A stretch of DNA of 64,000 bases from Mikania micrantha (taxonomy: Eukaryota > Streptophyta > Magnoliopsida > Asterales > Asteraceae): contig CM018680.1 of NCBI GenBank assembly GCA_009363875.1, forward strand, positions 71,862,272-71,926,271, written 5' to 3'. Below the pieces are notes generated by a model. It searched no databases, was not told the origin of the DNA, and was given only the letters and a program-made list of their open reading frames with translations. Made by a program: the position numbers and the translations under genes. Position 1 is the stretch's first letter. The number at the start of each line of letters is the position of its first letter. Of the stretch, positions 33,096 through 43,560 are shown in pieces.

Positions 33096-34173
33096 AGGGC
33101 GGTTTGACAGATTCCTATTCTTATCAGCTTTGCACCAGAGTTTATTTATTTTTAACATCTCGACCTCAAACACACGCAGGGACGAATATAGCAACTTTTG
33201 TTGCTAGATCAGTGTTTTGAAGCCATCCAGATGTCCGGATCGAGCTAGGGTTCGATTCTACAAATTCTGATCGTCGTTTTCATCCGAGAACTTCGTTCAA
33301 AAGGGTAATGATTCGATCTATCCTACTAGTTTGATGTTCTGTGGATTAAATTTAGTTTTGAATGTAATACTATGATTATGGGTATTGATTATTGCCTAGT
33401 TGATGACTAGGGGTTGTTTGAAACGAAGAATTTGATATTTTGACGGTTAAATCTTCGTTTTGAAGCCGGGATAATGTCCGGTTGTTATGAAACCCATATC
33501 ATGGAGTGATAACTAGTAGGATGGGTAGGATATGATTTTAAATGAAATATGGATTATGATCCATGGGTTAAATGATGATTTTGATGAATTGGTGTTAAAA
33601 ATTATTAACAGTTATGATTATAAATGAATTTTGATTAAGAGAAGTGATTGGGATCATAACTAAAATAATAAACATCAATTATTTGATGAAATGCCTAAGG
33701 AAGGCATGGGATATGATTAATTGACTAAAACTTACTAAATATAGTAAGATAAAGTCAATTATGTGATAAGTTGACTTTGAGAAAGTCAAACCAGTCAAGT
33801 GAGTTGAACTTGATGGTATGTATTATATGTATTGAATATAGTTGTATATGTGTGAATATGCAACTAGGTGTTGGTGGTGAAAGTCAAGTGACAATTCACA
33901 GAAGTGGAAAAGAGGTTGTAGGAAGTGAACAACCGCTTGAACCAGGTAAGTTACCCAACTTACTGTAACATTACATATAAGAAGTAGAATGAGTCTACTT
34001 GTGTGCCTGATATGTGATTGAAACTAATGGATGAGAAATCCTTTAGTTTGTGTTGTGGTGTTTCTATGAGAAACGTGTATGCAATATATTTGCATTGGAA
34101 TAACCGGATGAACCGGGGATTAATCAATATGATTTTGGTGTTTATATAAATGATTGTGGTTATTATTGTTGCA

Positions 34174-35235
34174 TGATTCACAATGTGTGTGAACATGTGG
34201 TGATCTACGAATGCGTAGATGTTGAATTGGTAATGTGCATGTTTGGATTCACAAGGTGTGTGAACATAAAACTTGCAATTCCAATGTAATTGATTCACAA
34301 GGTGTGTGAACAAATGTTGAATTGGTAATGTGCATGTTTGGATTCACAAGGTGTGTGAACATAAAAACTTGCAATTCCAATGTAATTGATTCACAAGGTG
34401 TGTGAACAAATGGTGGATTGGAAATGTGCATGCTGATTCACAAGGTGTGTGAACATAAGACATGTAATTCCAATGTAATAGATTCACAAGGTGTGTGAAC
34501 AAATGGTGGATTGGAAATGTGCATGCTGATTCACAAGGTGTGTGAACATAAGACATGTAATTCCAATGTAATAGATTCACAAGGTGTGTGAACAAATGGT
34601 GGATTGGAAATGTGCATGCTGATTCACAAGGTGTGTGAACATAAGACATGTAATTCCAATGTAATAGATTCACAAGGTGTGTGAACAAATGGTGGATTGG
34701 AAATGTGCATGCTGATTCACAAGGTGTGTGAACATAAGACATGTAATTCCAATGTAGTAGATTCACAAGGTGTGTGAACATGCCGTTATCGTGATTGTGG
34801 TTATTGTTGCTGCATGATTCACAGTGTGTGTGAACATGCCGTGATTATGATTGTGGTTATCGTTGCTGCATGATTCACAAGGTGTGTGAACATGCCGTGG
34901 TCGTGATAGTGGTTATGTTTGCTGCATGATTCACAGTGTGTGTGAACATGCCGTGATTATGATTGTGGTTATCGTTGCTGCATGATTCACAAGGTGTGTG
35001 AACATGCCGTGGTCGTGATAGTGGTTATGTTTGCTGCATGATTCACAATGTGTGTAAACATGCCGTGATCATGATGGTGGTTATTATGGCTGCATGAGTC
35101 ATACGGTGTGTGAATGTGTGGCGATCTACAAATGTGTAGATGTTGGATTGGTAAAGCGCATGTTTTGGATTCACAAGGTGTGTGAACATAAAACCTGCAA
35201 TTCCCATGTAATTGATTCACAAGGCGTGTGAACAA
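34174..35235. repeat. LTR minisatellite, 93-bp unit built on a dyad motif
   Basis: GATTCACAAGGTGTGTGAAC, itself a dyad (TTCACA...TGTGAA), recurs about twenty times at spacings of roughly 46-56 bp. Copies at 34388, 34481, 34574, 34667 and 34760 are exactly 93 bp apart, each 93-bp unit holding two motifs; the inner units are almost identical, and outer copies diverge (GATTCACAGTGTGTGTGAAC). The array is internal to the solo LTR. Confidence 0.9.
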
Positions 35236-36037
35236 ATGGTAAATTGGAAATATGCACATGTATGTGTGGTGTTAAATTATAATAATTGTACATGAATGGG
35301 TGATTCATGGGTTTGGGTGGAAACGACTCACTAGTGGATAGTTTTGTAGGTGATTGAATATTGTTACCAAATTATGTTTGGTACATCGGTAGTGTATCTG
35401 TAATGTGTTACGGGATACACTAGTTAGAGGTGCTATGAGTTGTCTTAGATGGAAGGACCGGTGGGTGAACATCTTAAGACTTAATATGTGTATGATACCA
35501 CCAATGTGTGGATAATCGGTTACACCGGAAATTGAATTGTTGAAACCACAGGTGTGTGGGAAATTGGTTGAGCCAATGATATATATATGTGGTGATTATT
35601 GTGTTTTAAATTAGCCAGAGGTGCTAGTGATAAAGTTGTATTGGATAATATATTATTATCTAGATATGATAAACATCCATATGATATGTATGTGGATGTG
35701 TTAAATGAGTTGTGGGAACTCGGGGAGGGGTTACTTACTTAGTTCGTATGAACTAATGGTGACTTATATGTGATGTTACAGGTCAAAGATAGATATGCAT
35801 CGGGCGATCTGATCGGGCATGTTATGAAGCAGAACCGAACGTTATGTAAATCTTTGGTGAGATTAAATTTAAACACACCAGTTTTTATTAATCATAAATG
35901 TAAATGATTGAAATTGAGTGTGCTTAACTTATAAAAATGAAATTTCACGCTTCCGAACATAAATTTTTGATAAAGTTTAAACTGGGACCAAGATTAGACA
36001 CGTGTAATCGTGTGTAAGGTTTGGGTGTTACAAAAAT

Positions 36038-37299
36038 AACGGCCGCTCAAAGCCGTAATAATAATAATAATTAATATATAATAATTATTGTATAATATTA
36101 TTAATAATTAAATAATTTTATTTTTTTAATACTAATATACCAACTGTTTTATAATAATTAAATAGTATTAATTAAATAACTAATAGTCAAAACTTTTGCA
36201 CACATTTTGGTTTAATGTTTTAGGATGGATTGACAGCACTTGCAACCAGTTTTTTGTTTACGTTTTGATATTCATGATTTTGTCACTATTTACAAACTGC
36301 AATCATTTTGAGTGAACAATAATAATTTTCTATTTAAAACATTTTGTTGTTTATGGGGAAAAATTACGGCAAAAAATTAGTTTCAACCACAGCTAATAAT
36401 AAACCGCAGAAAAAAATTAGGTTTGAAATGGTGAAACCGCGGCAAAAAAAACAACAATCACTACAAAAAGAATGGAACCGTGGCACAAAAGAGTAAACAA
36501 CGACAAAAGCTTCACTAACTCATTCCAAAGGTTTTGACCTAATTTGAATATTTCGTTTTTAACCCTAAACTTTTAACTATTATTTTTAAAGCCCTCTCCC
36601 ACTTTACTAACATATTTTAAATGTTCACATGATTTTAACATTTGATTAAGTTATCGGATAACAATCATGATTATATTAATTTGATCGTAATGACCTCACG
36701 AAGGTTTATATATATTTTGACCCAAACGGTCACAAAAACTTTGGCGTTATTCACAAGCCTGTAATTACATTATCGAATATTTGTATCGTTTGTAAATTAT
36801 TTTGATTGTAATTAGTTCACGAGCGATTTAGATTTAATAGTAATATTTACCTAATAATAATTAAATACTCATTAAAAGTTAAATAATAGTATTAAAGTAA
36901 TAATAATTAGAAAACGTAAATGCTTTTTTTTTATGATTTGTTTTACTAATCATACTCAATTCGATAGAATTGTTTAATTTTAAAGGAGAAAAAAGTTATA
37001 CTCAATTCGATATGATTGTTTAATCTTAACAGAGATCTTCTGTTGCTAACGCTATCATAATCAAATACTCATATCGGCAAAACGGACATATTTATAATGG
37101 CTACCATTATGGCTTTACGTCATAGTGACAACACATATTCAAGTTTTATTACACGGAATACCCGCGGCAACGCGCGGGTAACCCCCTATTTCAAATGATT
37201 TGAAGAAAATTTATAACTAAATTAGTTTCTTAAATTATAATTTGCACTAGGTTAGAAACATATTAATTACAGAGTTATAAAAAATGATATATTATATAA
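36038..37299. other. AT-rich gene-free DNA
   Basis: The hairpin ACCCGCG...CGCGGGT at 37153-37172 resembles a Helitron end but lacks a CTAG. CACTACAAAAAG at 36459 resembles a CACTA terminus without a partner. No genes. Confidence 0.4.
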
Positions 37300-38102
37300 C
37301 TAGGTTACTAACCCGTGTATCACACGGATTTTGATATAAAATATTAAATAGTTAGTAATGAAAATTTAGCAATTATAAAACGATACTTTTATATAAAATG
37401 ATTAATTTACATATTAATAAATATTTTAAGTAATAAAAAAATAATTAAAAACTTTAATCATCATACAAATGATATATGACCTTTTAATGTGTAATAATTG
37501 ATATCTTTGAAATAACTAATATTAAAAACATCAGTTTCTATTATATTAAAAACTAAATTTTATAAATCAATAATATAAAATATAATTTTTGTAATTATTT
37601 AAGTTCAACGACTCAATTTAAATTAGCGTTAAACATAACGGAACAAAAATGTAACTTTTTCTATCATTTTTATTACTTCTGATTTTAAATAATTTAAAAA
37701 AAGTCATTAGATGATAAAAATCTCATTGTTTAAAATCTCCTTTTATAATATATTTTATTCAAAAAAAAACATTTTTTAAGATAACTTGTTTTTTACATAA
37801 ATTTTGTTTTTTGAAAATAAAATATTTCTTACTTTAAAAATTTTGATTTTAGAATTTAATTGTGCTTTATAATAAAAAGATAAATAAGATATTAGTTATT
37901 AATATTATATTATTTAATAAGAGAAATTATTTATTTAATAAGAGAGAGAATATATTATTTAATAAGAGAGAAAATTAAGTGGAGTGATAAGAAGTTGACA
38001 TGTGGTAATATTAGTGTAAGAAGGTGACATGTGGCATTAGTGATGTAAGAGGGTGACAAGTGGCAAAATTGTTACTCTTTTATTATAGAGTATAGATATA
38101 GA
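37300..38102 (-). mobile_element. Non-autonomous Helitron (803 bp)
   Basis: On the minus strand it begins TCTATATCTATACTCTATAA after a host A. It runs through TTTTGCCACTTGTCACC-type Helitron 5' sequence and ends with the hairpin CCGTGTGATACACGG, GTTAGTAAC and CTAG before a host T. A/T insertion and end structure are correct for Helitrons. The interior is AT-rich with no Rep/helicase frame. Confidence 0.75.
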
Positions 38103-38381
38103 TCATACGATAAATAAAAAATATAAGAAAAATAGTTTATTGAATAAATTAAGTATTGTAAATTATATGATTAAAAAACTAAAATATAAAATAATAATAT
38201 AAGAGAAACGATAATTTATTTTTTTTGAGTTTATAGACTTGTAGCATGTAATAATATACACTTTACACTTATTTCTTAATTATTAAATATAAGTTTATCA
38301 AATTATTATTTTGTAATGAACCAAATGCATATATTTTCTTTTAAATCTATAAAATTATATATTTTTAATATGTTTAAAAAA

Positions 38382-38929
38382 TCTATTTTATATAATAAAT
38401 AAAGGTTTTTTTGACACTTGTCATGCAATGAAACATGTTTACTATATTTTTTCTCGCCTTAAATTTAGAATATTAATTCATTTATTAACAATCGTTTATT
38501 GATAGTAATAATTAATAAATTTGACCAATTATAATATTAATTAATTTTCTTAAAAAATCTTAGCTTTATTTCTTTATTTTTCATATGTTTTAATATTAAT
38601 TGTAATTTAATTTAATTGAACTGTGATAAAAAAAAATTAAAAGACAATTTATAGTTCAATAAAGTTAATATCTATCAATTACATAGAAATAATATTTACA
38701 CAATTAGAAAATGTATATTATAAAAGTTAACTTAACAAAATTTATAACTATCATATTTTTAATAATATATCTTATCAATTGTAAATGTTAACAAATTTTA
38801 TTTTATTTAATTTTTGTTATGCATACATTTATAAGTTAATGCAATACACATATTTTTATAAATGATAATTTTTTATTATAATTTATGTAACATTTAATTT
38901 ATTTAACCGTGTAACATACGGTAGCCTAG
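38382..38929 (+). mobile_element. Non-autonomous Helitron (548 bp)
   Basis: It begins TCTATTTTATATAATAAATA after a host A, contains the TTTTTGACACTTGTCATGCA type of subterminal sequence, and ends with hairpin ACCGTGTAACATACGGT, AGC and CTAG. The following base is A rather than the expected T. Only a few bases separate this end from the Harbinger-like element that follows. Confidence 0.6.
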
Positions 38930-38934
38930 AGTTA

Positions 38935-39619
38935 GGTGTTGTTTGTTTTTTGTAAAAGACTCTTCCTGGTCTCTTTTGTTTGCGTCGCGCAGACAACGGG
39001 CAGAGGTATGAGGTTACAGATTGTTTGTTTTTTAGAAGACGTTTCATTAAAAAAATGTATGTCCGGCCTCTTTTTAGAACAGACATGAACAAGCCTCTTT
39101 CATCTCTTCCCGTCTAGGTTAATACGTGAAACACATCTTCAGCTCCTTTTCTCCAAAATCCGCTCCCCTCTGCCGATGGCCCTTCCTGGAGAAGGTAACA
39201 ATTACTTCGTTATGGTGTGTGTGTGTTGTTTAGGTGTAAGAATTGGTGTGTGTATCTCATATTCAGCCGTTTGTGTGTGTGTGTCTAGGTGTAATGATTG
39301 GTGTGTGTCTCATCTTCAGTCGCTTTACTTGTTTTGTGTGTGTATCTATCTGTAAGCATTGGTGTGTGTATCTCTAGATGTTTAATTGGCATTTTGTGTG
39401 TAGGGGTATAAACGAACCGAACGAACACGAACTAGCCTTTGTTCGTGTTCGTTCGTTTAATTTTTAACTTGTTCACGAACGGTTCACAAACGCTAACCGA
39501 ATGAAAGTTCTTGTTCGTGTTCGTTATTAAGGAATTTAACTTGTTCACGAATGCTAACGAACACATATTATTTAAACAATAAAAATCAACATTTTTAATC
39601 TCAAGCAATGTAGATAATC

Positions 39620-39656
<37 letters not shown>

Positions 39657-40142
39657 AATATATAAATTAAGATATTATAGTATTAAGCTAAAAATTAAAA
39701 ATTAAATATATACAACACATTATGAATAAATATAATAAGTGAATTTAACCGAACATAAACGAACGTATACGAACATGCTACTGAACGTTGACGAACACAA
39801 ATGAACAAACACGACCTATGTTCATGTTCGTTCATTTAACTAAACGAACGGAATTTCTTGTTCGCGTTCGTTCATTTATTAAACGAACGAAAATAAACGA
39901 ACTTCTCGTCGAACGGTTAACGAACGGTTCGATGAACGTTCTGTTCGTTTACAGCCCTATGTGTGTGTATCTCTATCCGTAAACACATAGAACACGTGTT
40001 TGAAATAAAGAAGAGTTTTCTTGGGTGTTTTGTTGATATAAAAAACAAACAGTCTTCTTTTAATAGGAGACGTTTTGTCCAACTCTTCTGATATGGTTCG
40101 CAGACTGCAGTTATTTTACCTTTAAAAAAACAAACTAACACC
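38935..40142. mobile_element. Tourist/Harbinger-like element with nested hAT MITE
   Basis: Ends GGTGTTGTTTGTTTTTTGTA and, reversed from the right, GGTGTTAGTTTGTTTTTTTA form an inverted repeat; TTA flanks both sides (38932-38934, 40143-40145). TTA duplications and GG(G)TGTT ends suit PIF/Harbinger (Tourist) elements. The interior contains a leader-like pyrimidine-rich block and GT-rich repeats (39200-39400, continuing after the nested MITE at 39960), but no transposase. Confidence 0.6.
39401..39959. mobile_element. GTTCG-array hAT MITE, third complete copy
   Basis: Ends TAGGGGTATAAACGAAC and GTTCGTTTACAGCCCTA; flanking 8-mers TTTGTGTG and TGTGTGTG agree at 7 of 8 positions inside a GT repeat. 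The interior has the family's GAACATAAACGAAC arrays and a (TA)n tract near 39622-39650. Confidence 0.75.
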
Positions 40143-40145
40143 TTA

Positions 40146-42740
40146 ATATAAAAAAGTTATAGTAAAAATACACAAGAGAGAGAAGTAACAATAAATTAAT
40201 TTCCATTTTTCGCCGTTAAAAAAAAAATAATTTTAATTTCCATTTTTCAATTATTTTCCATCTTGTCAGAAATTAGTTTCCAAGTAACAAAACAAACCCT
40301 GTGTGACGTCGTTCATCTGTCCAGTCTCTCCTTCTCCTCGTCATCATCCCTCTCCCATTTCTGCACAATGCAATCAAATGTAACCTGAATCAAAATCCAG
40401 ATGATGAACATCATGTTGTAATAGGAATCTGTATTCGAAGATTTCGGGTACGTATGCTGTCACTCGTTGATTTCATAATCTAGAAATGCCAAAGCATATC
40501 AAAAAGCGACTGTTAATCTGACAAACTTTTGACATTTTCTATGGTGCTGCTTAACTTCTCCAATTTTTTTTTAATTGAATTGTGATGGGTGTGCTTCTAT
40601 TCTTCATCGGAATTTTGTTCGTAAAAATTGTGTTTTTTTAGGAACCGATGATTGACCCCAATTGTAGTTGGTTTAGAATACTACTTTGATGGTAGTTTTG
40701 GTTCTGCCATTCATGAACACAGAATTTACTTTGATTGGCTGTACGGATTCTTATTTCCATTTGTTTTGGCAGAGTTCTATGAACCCTAGCTACCTAATTT
40801 GGAGCTGGGTCTCTCTGCAATCAGCTTTTCTTTCCCTAGAAGTAGAGGCTTTTAAAGGTCTTCAAACCCTACCAATAACTTTGCTGTAAGGCTGTGGTTG
40901 TTATATGAACCCTAGCTAAGCAAAAATTTTTTGTAACCCTAAATTCTAAACCCTACCGGGTAAGACGCAGGCATGCAGCTAGCCAGATGGCCTTCCAAGG
41001 CCAAGGCAGAAACCCTGGATTTGAACAAGCAATACAATTTCCTTAGAGAAGATTTATGGATTAGTGGTAAAACCTTAGCATTATAACCTTCACGTTGTGA
41101 GTTCGAAACCACATCCCGAATTCCTTTCTTTTTACACCACTGAACCTCACAATTTCTTTCCCTCTTTCTTCACCACTGAACTTCACTAGTTTGTAGTGAT
41201 ATGCATCAAGTTTCTATATCACATATACTTTTCCTCATGTTATATCCTTAAAATATTTGGTACGTGTCAGGATCTTCATTCTATTTTCGTAGTTTATGAT
41301 TTCTAGCGGTTATTGTTCCTCTTCGTTATTTCATTTCACAGTTCCTGAACGGGTTTTCATTTACTTTTGGAGATTTTGTTTTGTTTGCTTGATTATTTTT
41401 GGGGGTTTATTGGTGTTTTCGTGGCTGTCATTCGCGTATATTGTTGTAGAAAAAACTAACTCATGTAATAAACTAGGGTTTGACTAAACTAATCACTCGT
41501 TAGTGTGGATTTTAGGGTTTTTATTTTAAAATTTTGAAGTATTATTGGGGAGGGTATATGTATGAATGATGGGGTATACACGGCGTTGTTTGTGATTTAA
41601 TTTGCTCACTAGTTGCACGTTTACCTGCCAGTTTATTGTAATCTTTCACTTTTGTTATGTTATATGAAATGATTGCATTACATCTGCTCACTAACATTTA
41701 GAAAACCACTCACATCAATTCCCCTTCATTGTTAGCCTTAGAGCAGCTGTATGACGCTTTAAATTCGTAGATAATATGCTAATTTTAGGCCGCTACTGGT
41801 GGGATGATTCGATGCTTTGCGAAGTTGACAGTGAAATCCATTTGAGTAAGAGATACAAGTCACATGGTAAATCTAGATTCAAATTACCGATTGACACATT
41901 ACAGTTAATTCTTTTGAGGGAGCAGAAGAGGATCAGTGATCACAAAAGATGAGCACAATGGCATCTGAATCACAGGGACTATTTGAATCTCTCCAACCTG
42001 ATGCTGAAGTTCAAGTAATCGAGTTTCTTCTAAGATATGTGACAACGTTCTTGTAGTTTCACCTACATTTCATTTGATTAAGATTAGCTGATATATTAAG
42101 ACTACTATTCTTCAACACAAGGGATTTAGGGCTTCATTGCTATAAAGAAAATCACTGTTTCATCTAGCATAGAAGTGCATAGCTACATTTAATGCACACA
42201 GATCTAAATCTGCCCCCTTGAACGTTTGTAGGATCATAATTTAAAGTTAAAAAGACAAGTTAACAGCATTAATGACTTCTTTCCTCCTTCAATATGCAAT
42301 TCAGGTGTAACAAAATTCGACCATTTCCAAAAAATTGGCATATGTGTCTAAATCTCTATGTTTCCAGCTCTCAACAATCACATACATATGTTTCTGTTTG
42401 TGATAATGTCTCACATAATATATGCAGCATATACGTGCTTTGTTCTCTTGTGATCCTTCCGATTATTGATTGAATGCAGATCACTTTAATTGCTGAATGT
42501 ATCTTGTATAGATGAATGTTATGACAGAGATTAACTATAGGTTCTAATATATGCATATATAACTCTAAGCTGGGGATCCTATTTAACATGGAAAATGTGA
42601 ATATGGTTGATTTAGCACTTCCATTTGAAGGATTTATATTATTAATATTACAAATATAATAATAAGAAATTTTAACACTACATCACAAATTTTAAGCTAC
42701 ACTTTAATATCTATTTTTTGTGGTATTCCTCTTTTATCAA
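40146..42740 (+). promoter_or_regulatory. Upstream region and candidate leader of the SWIB/Plus-3/GYF gene
   Basis: A pyrimidine-rich, leader-like block (40310-40447, CTCTCCTTCTCCTCGTC) is followed by GTACGTATG, a plausible donor. The coding ATG lies 3.1 kb downstream with an in-frame TAA just above it, so at least one 5'-UTR intron is likely. A tRNA-like SINE head occurs at 41048-41115. The short frame starting ATGAGCACAATGGCATCTGA at 41949 stops after 35 codons and matches nothing I know. Confidence 0.4.
41048..41130 (+). mobile_element. tRNA-like SINE head
   Basis: Box A-like GGATTAGTGGTAAAACC (41057) and box B-like GAGTTCGAAACCAC (41099) are spaced as in a tRNA-derived SINE, followed by a T-rich stretch. 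The body boundaries are uncertain. Confidence 0.45.
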
Positions 42741-43464
42741 CCATAGTAGCCAAAGGCATGTGATTAGGTGCCCAGGTGAGGCACAACATAACCGCCTTGA
42801 GTGCAGCAAGGCACAAAGGCATGCTGAACCTGGGAAAAACGACCTGAACCATAAAAAACGGCATGGACCAGCAAAAAAGCAGTCTAAAAAAAAGGACAAA
42901 ATCAGTCTAAAGCTGTCTAAACCAGCTGAAAAAGTCTAAAACTTGCTGAAAACAAGTCTGAACCTGCTAAAATTGGTCTGGACTAGACGTGCGCCATGCT
43001 TGTTTCAGGCGTGCGGTTCTTAAGCCCCTTGTTCCTAGGCGATAGTTTGGTTTTAAATAGCTCAAGGCGCTCTGAGGCGTTTAGACCTCAAATGCCAAGG
43101 CATAAGGCATGAACCATGAGGCGAGTGCCTCACGTCCGTGAGGCGTTGCTCTGTATATAAGAAAATAAGTTTTATCTACAACTAAAAGATGAATTTGTCT
43201 TGTCTTTTTAACATATTGGGCTTTTTTTTATCATGCAAACCATAATGAATCTTTATTCCCATTGGTTGTTTATACATATTCCCTCCTACATACCCAACTG
43301 CTGATCAAATTTGACCCATAAGTTCATAAAGCACTGCCTCAAGGCCCTGAAGCGTTAACCTGCTTTCGCCTCACGCCTCATGCCTCAGGCGCTATTTTTA
43401 AAACCAAGGGCGACAGGCTCACCCTTTGAGCTTTGTGTGTGCTTTGAGCTTTTAACTACTATGG
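42741..43464. mobile_element. GCCTCA-rich inverted-repeat element
   Basis: The ends CCATAGTAGCCAAAGGC and (reversed) CCATAGTAGTTAAAAGC form an imperfect inverted repeat with nine perfect outer bases. GGCATGAACC, GAGGCG and GCCTCA motifs crowd both halves. A related GCCTCA-rich block lies in an intron at 61320-61890. No target duplication could be fixed. Confidence 0.5.
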
Positions 43465-43560
43465 AATCAACTCATATTTCTAATTTATTTTGCAGTTTAC
43501 ATGGTTTTTGAATTGTAACAGTTAATCAAGAGCTGGATTGAGAACTATAGTTGTGCCAAT

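Larger units (their letters stand above)
32802..36032. mobile_element. Giant solo LTR (about 3.2 kb), probably Ty3/Gypsy
   Basis: It begins TGTAACAACCGG and ends GGGTGTTACA, giving the TG...CA boundary of an LTR, and is flanked by an exact 5-bp duplication AAAAT (32797-32801 and 36033-36037). TGTAAC...GTTACA ends and multi-kilobase length fit LTRs of chromovirus (Tekay/Del-like) Gypsy elements; that assignment is inference. No gag, pol, primer-binding site or second LTR is present between or beside the duplications, so it is best read as a solo LTR left by recombination. It contains a cluster of CTTCGCGGTACGCGAAG palindromes and a 93-bp minisatellite, annotated separately. The short open frames in it are repeat translations, not genes. 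Confidence 0.75.

Noticed and set aside
34174..35235. Regularly spaced repeats suggesting a CRISPR array
   Set aside because: The sequence is plant nuclear DNA, the spacers are themselves repeats of each other, and there are no cas genes; it is a minisatellite.
34249..35259. Open frames translating to repeated FTHLVN / HTPCES peptides
   Set aside because: They are translations of the 93-bp minisatellite in the solo LTR, open on several frames because the unit is a multiple of three and stop-poor.
36459..36485. CACTACAAAAAG as a CACTA transposon terminus
   Set aside because: No opposite end, 3-bp duplication or subterminal repeats were found.
37153..37172. ACCCGCG...CGCGGGT hairpin as a Helitron end
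   Set aside because: No CTAG/CTRR follows on either strand at the right distance; at most a decayed end.
41949..42056. Short frame starting ATGAGCACAATGGC as an upstream gene or first exon
   Set aside because: It stops after 35 codons, matches no family I know, and the SWIB/Plus-3/GYF start is fixed by an in-frame upstream TAA; possibly leader sequence.
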